From: JBEKYH01 sp049511115
GTDB lineage: Bacteria; Planctomycetota; Phycisphaerae; Tepidisphaerales; Tepidisphaeraceae
Assembly: GCA_049511115.1 (NCBI GenBank)
Contig: JBEKYH010000286.1
Span: 1 to 6,757 of the forward strand
Direction: 5' to 3'
Length of the DNA stretch: 6,757 nucleotides
Shown: positions 1-5,236 of the stretch, in pieces
How the letters are laid out: every line of letters begins with the position of its first letter
Position numbering within the stretch: the first letter of the stretch is position 1
Translations under genes and position numbers: made by a program
The notes under the pieces: generated by a model
The model's input: only the letters and a program-made list of their open reading frames with translations
Told to the model about the DNA's origin: nothing
The model's database searches: none

Positions 1-319
1 AGCGCCGCTTCCCGACCGGATCGACAAGATCGGCGAGTCGGCGACGATGGTCTTCATGGCCGACGGTCCCGCGGGATATTGCTCGACGGTGCCGTTCATT
101 TCCACGCCCGCCGCGCCCGCGCCATTCAATCCCGTCCCGCGCCATAACGGCAAGGTGAACATCGCCTTCCTCGACGGGCACGTCAGCGCCTACGACGCGA
201 AATACCTGGGGATAAACACCCTGGGCGATCCGGTTCATCCCGATGCCTGCAATCAGCCGGATGTGCGGTGGTACTGGTACGTTCCGGGACCGTCGCCCGC
301 GCCCTGGGGCGGGCCATGA
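1..319 (+). CDS. Prepilin-like H-X9-DG (DUF1559-type) protein, C-terminal fragment
   Basis: The reading frame is open from base 2 to the TGA at 317-319, giving about 105 residues of a gene whose start lies before the window. It contains an exact H-X9-DG signature: a His codon at 143-145, nine residues, then Asp-Gly ending at 178, within a stretch reading RHNGKVNIAFLDGHV. This is the C-terminal hallmark of prepilin-type proteins (TIGR04294, associated with DUF1559), which carry an N-terminal prepilin cleavage and methylation segment, not visible here, and are expanded in Planctomycetota, Verrucomicrobiota and Lentisphaerota. Such proteins are thought to be processed by prepilin peptidase and assembled as pseudopilin-like or surface components; their exact role is unknown. 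The tail is rich in Pro and Trp. The next gene begins 50 bases downstream on the same strand and may be cotranscribed. The family call is confident; the function is not. Confidence 0.85.
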   Translation, partial: APLPDRIDKIGESATMVFMADGPAGYCSTVPFISTPAAPAPFNPVPRHNGKVNIAFLDGHVSAYDAKYLGINTLGDPVHPDACNQPDVRWYWYVPGPSPAPWGGP

Positions 320-356
320 TTTTTCGAACACTGTTTTTCGAGTTCATTTCAACACG

Positions 357-362
357 AAGGAG
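357..362 (+). promoter_or_regulatory. Strong Shine-Dalgarno site AAGGAG for the PEP-CTERM gene
   Basis: AAGGAG lies seven bases before the ATG at 370. It fixes that ATG as the start, over an in-frame ATG at 268 that lies inside the upstream gene. No clear -10/-35 promoter pair was recognised in the 50-base gap. Confidence 0.8.
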
Positions 363-369
363 AGAGAGT

Positions 370-1341
370 ATGCGTCATGTGAATAAGAATCGGGCAATGA
401 GCAGCTTGGCCCCATGGTTGGCCCCGTGCTTGGCGTCCTGCGCCGCGCTTTCCGCGGCCGGCGCCGCATGGAGCCAGACGGTCTTGACGACCGAGTCATT
501 TGTTCTGCCATACGGCCCGGGCAATTCCGCCTCGGCGCCGTATCAGGACATGGTGGTGGACACCCCGGCCAACCCTGTCAACAATCCGCCGCTGACGACC
601 TGGGGCGAGAAAGGCGCGGTTGGTCTGCAAGCGGCGGGTTCGGTCAACGGCGTAACCGGAACGCTGGTGAACACGCCCGCATCGACCGTCCAATTCAAAT
701 TCAACGTCGGCTCGGTCGTGGATTCGTTGAACGCGACCTACGGCGCGGGAAACTGGACGATTGCTTCGCCGCAGCTTTCGATGCAGTACACCTATTACGC
801 CAACAATTCGATTTTCGGCGGCGGGGCCGGCACATTCGAGACCTACTGGGTGGCCAACGATTCCTGGGCCTTTGGCAACGGCGCATCGGCGGGCAACGCT
901 TATTCCGACAACAAGTATGTGCCCGGAACCGATCCCATTTACGCGACCGACCCCACGACGCTGCTCACCTGGGCCGGCAGCGAGGCGGACCTGGGTTCCA
1001 CCACTTACAATTGGTTAAGCCCTGCTAATAATCCCAATTACACCAGTTGGTCAACCGACAAGACCGGCGCCAACCAAGGGATGCTCACTGACAATTTGGC
1101 CCTGGCCACGCCGTTTGTGGATGACATCACCGGCGCATCATCGCTGTCGGATCCCAACGTCTCGCTCTATCTGATTCCCACCAGCGCCGACCTGGGACTG
1201 ACCATTTTCACCGGCGGCGGCAACGTGACGCCGACGCTCAGCTTTGAGGTCGTCAGCGTCCCCGAGCCGGCGACGACAGCACTTGCCGCGACGTTCGGCG
1301 CGGCGGCGCTGCTGCGGAGGCGAAAACGGAGGCGCGTTTGA
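370..1341 (+). CDS. PEP-CTERM sorting domain protein, exported, function unknown
   Basis: This encodes a 323-residue protein starting at the ATG that follows the AAGGAG site. Residues 1-36 form a signal peptide: a basic start (MRHVNKNR), an Ala/Leu-rich core, and a likely signal peptidase I cut near AWS-Q. An LASC string at residues 21-24 resembles a lipobox but lies inside the hydrophobic core, so lipidation is less likely. The middle, about residues 37-290, is rich in Asn, Thr, Ser, Gly and aromatic residues, as in secreted beta-rich proteins; I recognise no catalytic domain. The C-terminus is a textbook PEP-CTERM signal: VPEP at residues 297-300, a short hydrophobic helix, then a basic RRRKRRR cluster. 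In known systems this tail is handled by an exosortase and the protein is sent to the surface or extracellular matrix. No exosortase gene is in the window. The stop codon overlaps the start of the binding-protein gene, implying linked expression. Confidence 0.9.
   Translation: MRHVNKNRAMSSLAPWLAPCLASCAALSAAGAAWSQTVLTTESFVLPYGPGNSASAPYQDMVVDTPANPVNNPPLTTWGEKGAVGLQAAGSVNGVTGTLVNTPASTVQFKFNVGSVVDSLNATYGAGNWTIASPQLSMQYTYYANNSIFGGGAGTFETYWVANDSWAFGNGASAGNAYSDNKYVPGTDPIYATDPTTLLTWAGSEADLGSTTYNWLSPANNPNYTSWSTDKTGANQGMLTDNLALATPFVDDITGASSLSDPNVSLYLIPTSADLGLTIFTGGGNVTPTLSFEVVSVPEPATTALAATFGAAALLRRRKRRRV
1258..1338 (+). other. PEP-CTERM sorting signal (last 27 residues)
   Basis: The segment has three parts in order: the motif VPEPATT, a hydrophobic Ala/Leu/Phe helix, and an Arg/Lys cluster ending the protein. 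This matches the exosortase-recognised PEP-CTERM architecture. The hydrophobic helix is short, about 12-13 residues. Confidence 0.9.
1328..1332 (+). promoter_or_regulatory. Shine-Dalgarno GGAGG for the TTG-started binding-protein gene
   Basis: GGAGG sits five bases before the TTG at 1338, inside the last codons of the PEP-CTERM gene. It supports the unusual TTG start and translational coupling through the TTGA overlap at 1338-1341. The next in-frame ATG lies after the membrane segment and well into the domain, so it is a poor alternative. Confidence 0.7.
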
Positions 1342-2297
1342 GCGGCTTGGTCAAAAAATCAGTGATTGTTGGACTCGCTGCCGGTGCGGCGGTGGGCGTT
1401 GTTTCGCTGCTGGTTACCATAAAGTCATTGCAATCAATCTCCGTCGCGAATACGCCGGTCGTCACCACCTATACGCAGCCGCTCACCGACGCCCAGCGCT
1501 TCGCCCGGCAGCCGACCACCGGCCCAAGCGTGCGCGTCGCGGTGATCGGCGGCATGTTCTTCACCGGCTTCTGGAGCGCCCTGGCCGACAAGTACCAGAA
1601 AGAGACCGGCGTTTACGTCGATCTCATCGGCACCGGCCCGAAGAACGACATCGTGCGAATTTTCAAACAAGGCAGCGTCGATCTCATCACCATGCACGCG
1701 AGTGACACGATGGTGAACCTGACGGCCAATGGGTACACGCTGGATCCGCAGCCCTGGATGCGCAACGACCTGGTGATCGTCGGCCCGCCCGACGATCCAG
1801 CGGGAATCAAGGGGATGACCGACGCGCAAGCGGCCCTGAAAAAAATCGCCGACGCCAAATCGCCGTTTGTCGTGCATTCCAGTCTGGGCGCGCAGGAAGT
1901 GCTGGTGAACATTCTCGACCCCGCCGGCATCCAGCTTGATGCGGCGCACACGACGGTGCTGTTCGATGATCAGCAGCGCAGCGTTCTGCGCATCGCAGGC
2001 GAAAAACACGCCTACACGCTGGTTGGCCGCATCCCGTTTCGCACGGGGCGGCTGCCGAACTATGGGCTGCTGATGATGGTGCAGGGCGATGACCGGCTCA
2101 AGCGGCCGTACCTGGTCGCGGTGACCAATCCCCAGTGGCTGGCAGGAGTTCATTTTGCCGAGGCCAAGCACTTTGCGGCTTATCTGAGAAGACCAGAGAC
2201 CCAGGCGTGGATCGCCGGCTACGGCAAGGGAATGCTGGATGATAAGCCGCTTTTCTTTCCGGTGGTTTTGCCGGATTTGAAACCCGTAGGCGGTTGA
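1338..2297 (+). CDS. Membrane-anchored TupA-like periplasmic binding-protein-fold protein
   Basis: This encodes a 319-residue protein with a TTG start overlapping the upstream TGA. Two lysines are followed by a hydrophobic segment, about residues 9-28 (Val/Ala/Gly/Leu-rich). There is no lipobox cysteine and no clear cleavage site, so it is probably an uncleaved N-terminal anchor with the rest in the periplasm. A linker of about 35 residues precedes a type II binding-protein fold from about residue 65. Similarity to TupA/PstS-like proteins (PBP superfamily, PF12849-like) shows in VDLIGTG (94-100), GSVDLITMH (112-120), the strong signature NDLVIVGPPDDPAGIKG (143-159), and AYTL (225-228). The TupA ligand motifs are not conserved: the TTTS region reads IGGMFFTGF and the SRGDDSGTH region reads HSSLGAQE. 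The ligand is therefore unlikely to be assignable as tungstate. No ABC permease or ATPase adjoins it. Coupling to the PEP-CTERM gene suggests a joint envelope role, which is inference. Confidence 0.8.
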   Translation: MSGLVKKSVIVGLAAGAAVGVVSLLVTIKSLQSISVANTPVVTTYTQPLTDAQRFARQPTTGPSVRVAVIGGMFFTGFWSALADKYQKETGVYVDLIGTGPKNDIVRIFKQGSVDLITMHASDTMVNLTANGYTLDPQPWMRNDLVIVGPPDDPAGIKGMTDAQAALKKIADAKSPFVVHSSLGAQEVLVNILDPAGIQLDAAHTTVLFDDQQRSVLRIAGEKHAYTLVGRIPFRTGRLPNYGLLMMVQGDDRLKRPYLVAVTNPQWLAGVHFAEAKHFAAYLRRPETQAWIAGYGKGMLDDKPLFFPVVLPDLKPVGG

Positions 2298-2330
2298 TTT
2301 TCCGAAATCGCTTACGCGCGAATCTGCCGT
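2298..2330. other. 33-base gap between convergent genes, no clear terminator
   Basis: The gap separates the stop of the binding-protein gene from the stop of the minus-strand efflux gene. The only self-complementarity seen is TCGC at 2308-2311 with GCGA at 2318-2321, four base pairs around a six-base loop and no following T-run. That is too weak to call an intrinsic terminator. Confidence 0.6.
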
Positions 2331-3860
2331 TCAATTCCCCGCGTCAACCGGCTGCGTCGTGCCGCGGAAAGTCGCCAGGATCGCCGGCTGCGGCTGGCGG
2401 GCGTCGGGGATCTTCTGGTAATTCTCCCAGCCGCCGCCCAATGCTTTGTAGAGATTGATGAACTGCAAAACCGCCCCTTCCTGGGCGGAGTAATATTGGT
2501 CCTGCAGGGAATATAACTCGCGCTGGGCGTCGAGTTCATCGAGGAAAGGGGTGAAGCCGCCGGAATATCGCCCAGTCGCCACCTGCACGGCGCGCTGGGC
2601 GGCCGTCATCGCATCGGTGAGACTGCTGAGTTGGGATTCCTGGGCCGCGTAATTGCTGATGGCGTTGTCCACTTCCTCAACCGCTGACAGCACCGTCGCC
2701 TGATAGTTCAACAGCGCTTCGCGGGTGACATAATCCTGGCGCTGGACCAGAGCGTCGAGGGTTCCAAAATCCAACAGCGGCCAATAGGCTGCTGGGCCGA
2801 TGGAGCCGATAAACATGTTCTCCACCGGCGTGCGCCCCAGGCCCTGGCCCTGCCCGCCTAATCCGCCGGTGAGAATGACGTGGGGATAGAGCGCGTCGGT
2901 CGCCACGCCGATGCGCGCGGTGGCCGCGGCAAGCTCGCGCTCGGCCTGGCGGATATCCGGGCGGCGGCGGAGCAACTCGACGGGCAGACCCGGCTCGATG
3001 CGTGATGGCAATTCCGGAAGCGGTCCCGGCGGAACCAGTTCACCGTTCAACTCCTCGGGGAATTTGCCCAACAGCACGGCCAATCGCCGCTGATCCTGCT
3101 GAACGGCCGCTTGAATCGGCGCAAGCTGAGCTTGCACTTCAGCCAGTTCACGCTTGGCCAGAACGGGATCGAGTTCGTTGGTGAAGCCGAGGTCAAAACC
3201 TTCCTGCACCAGGTTGTAGGATTGTTTTTCGGCGCCGATATCGTTGGTGATGACCGCCAGGCGAAGCTGCATGCTGCGGTCATCGACGTAGGCGGTGGCG
3301 ACTTCGGAGATCAAATTGACCAGCACATCATTGCGCGCTTCGGCGGCCGCCTGCGTGTCATATTTGGCGGCTTCGATTTCGCGGCGCAGGCCGCCGAAGA
3401 GGTCGAGATTCCACGCGGCGTCGATCCCGCCGACCTCGGTGATCTCCTTCAGCCCCGTGGTGTTGGTGCCCGCATTCAGCGGACCGGCCACGCGCCCCTT
3501 GGTGGAATTGGTGCCCGACCCGCGCGCCGCCGCGCCGCTGGCTTCCAGTTCCGGCAGAGCGACGCCATTGGCGACGAACTCCATCTCGCGGGCCTGTTGC
3601 AGACGCATGACGGCGATCTGCAAATCGGGATTGGCGGCGATGGCGCGAGTGACCAGTGAATCCAGTTCGGGGTCATTCAGCGATTTCCACCATTGCGTCA
3701 CATCCACGGCGACTGCCGGCTGCGTTGCCGGCGGCGCTGCCAAAAACGCGCTGGGCATGGTGGTTGCCGGCGTTTTGTAATTGGGCCCGACTTCGCAGCC
3801 TTGCAGGAACGCGATGCCGGCAGCGGCGGCGCAGAGGAAGAGCGAGTGTGTAATCTTCAT
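2331..3860 (-). CDS. RND efflux outer-membrane lipoprotein, OprM/NodT family
   Basis: This encodes a 509-residue outer membrane factor that would form the trimeric exit duct of a tripartite pump. It starts with a lipoprotein signal, with lipobox LQGC and the modified Cys at residue 22, followed by the family-typical CEVGPNYKTP. Two tandem outer-membrane-efflux repeats follow. Repeat one, about residues 57-270, includes WWKSLNDPELDSLV and LDLFGGLRR (152-160). Repeat two, about residues 288-478, includes GLPVELLRRRPDIRQAE (291-307), AARIGVA-type helix start and LYP, and ends with LYKALGGGW (470-478). Family members are usually 450-520 residues, so it is complete. The start ATG overlaps the adaptor stop by four bases (ATGA). 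No strong Shine-Dalgarno precedes it, which fits reinitiation by ribosomes leaving the adaptor gene. It is the last gene of the permease-adaptor-duct operon. The exported compounds cannot be told from sequence. Confidence 0.95.
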   Translation of the reverse strand: MKITHSLFLCAAAAGIAFLQGCEVGPNYKTPATTMPSAFLAAPPATQPAVAVDVTQWWKSLNDPELDSLVTRAIAANPDLQIAVMRLQQAREMEFVANGVALPELEASGAAARGSGTNSTKGRVAGPLNAGTNTTGLKEITEVGGIDAAWNLDLFGGLRREIEAAKYDTQAAAEARNDVLVNLISEVATAYVDDRSMQLRLAVITNDIGAEKQSYNLVQEGFDLGFTNELDPVLAKRELAEVQAQLAPIQAAVQQDQRRLAVLLGKFPEELNGELVPPGPLPELPSRIEPGLPVELLRRRPDIRQAERELAAATARIGVATDALYPHVILTGGLGGQGQGLGRTPVENMFIGSIGPAAYWPLLDFGTLDALVQRQDYVTREALLNYQATVLSAVEEVDNAISNYAAQESQLSSLTDAMTAAQRAVQVATGRYSGGFTPFLDELDAQRELYSLQDQYYSAQEGAVLQFINLYKALGGGWENYQKIPDARQPQPAILATFRGTTQPVDAGN

Positions 3861-5236
3861 GGCTTGACCGCCACGACGGGCGCGTCGTCGTTGGAATTGG
3901 GAGCCTCTGAAACCGCCGGCTGGCTCGCATCGATTGCATTTACATGATCGCCGTCGGAGACCTGACTGCTAATGTTGAGTGCGACTTTATCGCTCGGCGA
4001 AAGTCCGGAGGCGACCTCCACATATTCACCCTGGTCGCGGGCGATGGAGATGTCATGGAAACGCACGATTCCCTGGTCATCCACCACGGCCACCTGCGGG
4101 CCGGCCGAGCGGAAGAGGAGGGCGCTGGCGGGGACTTGCAGGTAGGAACTCTCCTTTAATTGAAAGCCAACCTGCAGGTAGGTTCCCGGCAGGAGCGCCA
4201 AGTCGGGATTGAGAATGTCCACTTCAACCCGCAAGGTTCGCGCCGTCGGGTCGATCGAACGTGAAGTGCGGGCGATTGTTCCCGTGAATTTTCGGTTGGG
4301 GTATTGATCTGCGACCGCAACGGCGGCGGTGCCGACATCCATTGACCCGCTTACGCTCTGCGGCACCTCGACAAAAACGCGGACCTTGTCCGCCTGGGCG
4401 ATGCTGAAGAGGGACGTGGTATTGGCGGTGCTGCCGGCCGTGATGAGATCGCCGATGTCAATGCGCCGCGCGGTGATCACGCCGTCAAAGGGAGCGAGTA
4501 CCTTCTTGAACTCAGTCATTTCCGTCAGACGGTGAACGTCGGCCTGATCGAGATTCACCTGAGATTGTGCCGCATTCACCTTGGCCAGGCTGGTGTCGTA
4601 TTCGGCCTTCTTTTCCTGCTGCTCCTGATCCGAGACCAGGCCCTTGGGGGAATTCCACCAGCGGTCGTAGGTGCTCTTGGCAAGGACAGTGTTGGCCTGT
4701 GCAACCGCGACGTCGGCCTCGGAAACTTTCAGTTTAGCATTGGCAGCGGCGAGCTGGTCATCCAGTTCCGGCGTATCGATGGTTGCCAGGAGTTGGCCCT
4801 TTTTGACGGGGTCGCCGATATCCACCACCCAACTGGCCAGATAGCCGTTGACGCGAGCATAGATGGTTGATTCGTACCAGGCACGTGTTTCGCCGGGCAG
4901 CGAGAGGGTGTGGATCGGCGAGGCGTACTGAACGTGGACAACATCGACGCCCGATGCGGCGCTGGCGTTGGCAGCGGTTTGAGAGGCTAGATCGGCGTCG
5001 GATTTCGTCCGGGTGCGATGAACCAGAAAAAAGGCGCCGCCCAGCAGCGCAGCGACCAAGATGGCGGAGATCACCAATGTAACGCCAGTGCCGGAAGAGG
5101 GCTTGCCGGCAGCAGCGTGGGCAGGGGCATGAGACTCGGCCGGCTGGTGATTGCCGTCGGGCAAATTGACGGTATCGGCGGTGGGAACGCCATTGCCGCC
5201 GGTTGGCGATTCGGGGTTGGAATTAGGCGGTTGCAC
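3857..5236 (-). CDS. RND efflux periplasmic adaptor (HlyD/AcrA membrane fusion family)
   Basis: This encodes a 459-residue adaptor that would bridge the inner-membrane permease and the outer-membrane duct. The start is GTG at 5236; GAGG nine bases upstream supports it, and there is no in-frame ATG before residue 240. Residues 1-50 are an unusual Pro/Asn/Gly/Ala-rich cytoplasmic tail. Residues about 51-73 are a transmembrane anchor, followed by HRTRTK, so it is anchored rather than lipidated. Next come the first half of the lipoyl domain (about 118-155, with VNGYLASWVVDIGDPVKKGQ), an alpha-helical coiled-coil hairpin (about 155-245), the second lipoyl half (KKVLAPFDGVITARRIDIGD, 244-263), a beta-barrel (about 280-365) and a membrane-proximal domain to about 433. 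The hairpin tip reads YDRWWNSPKGLVSDQE, a variant of the duct-binding RxxxLxxxxxxS motif. The gene overlaps the permease gene by 14 bases and the duct gene by 4, so it is the middle gene of one operon. Confidence 0.95.
   Translation of the reverse strand: MQPPNSNPESPTGGNGVPTADTVNLPDGNHQPAESHAPAHAAAGKPSSGTGVTLVISAILVAALLGGAFFLVHRTRTKSDADLASQTAANASAASGVDVVHVQYASPIHTLSLPGETRAWYESTIYARVNGYLASWVVDIGDPVKKGQLLATIDTPELDDQLAAANAKLKVSEADVAVAQANTVLAKSTYDRWWNSPKGLVSDQEQQEKKAEYDTSLAKVNAAQSQVNLDQADVHRLTEMTEFKKVLAPFDGVITARRIDIGDLITAGSTANTTSLFSIAQADKVRVFVEVPQSVSGSMDVGTAAVAVADQYPNRKFTGTIARTSRSIDPTARTLRVEVDILNPDLALLPGTYLQVGFQLKESSYLQVPASALLFRSAGPQVAVVDDQGIVRFHDISIARDQGEYVEVASGLSPSDKVALNISSQVSDGDHVNAIDASQPAVSEAPNSNDDAPVVAVKP

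Noticed and set aside
320..341. Direct repeat TTTTTCGA (320-327 and 334-341), which also gives a five-base-pair hairpin
   Set aside because: The copies are too short and AT-simple to call an operator, and the stem is too weak for a terminator. Chance is likely.
268..369. Extended start at the ATG at 268 for the PEP-CTERM protein
   Set aside because: It overlaps the upstream gene, would place 34 extra residues before an otherwise normal signal peptide, and has no comparable ribosome-binding site, unlike the ATG at 370 with AAGGAG.
430..441. Possible lipobox LASC in the PEP-CTERM protein signal peptide
   Set aside because: The cysteine lies inside the hydrophobic core with more hydrophobic sequence after it. 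A signal peptidase I site near AWS-Q fits better and agrees with PEP-CTERM sorting.
414..1028. 204-codon open frame in another frame within the PEP-CTERM gene
   Set aside because: It is Arg/Gly/Gln-rich with no domain, and fully overlaps a gene with signal peptide and sorting signal. It is a GC-driven shadow.
1434..2171. 245-codon minus-strand open frame opposite the binding-protein gene
   Set aside because: The plus-strand product is a clear binding-protein fold with a signal anchor and ribosome-binding site; the antisense product has no recognisable features.
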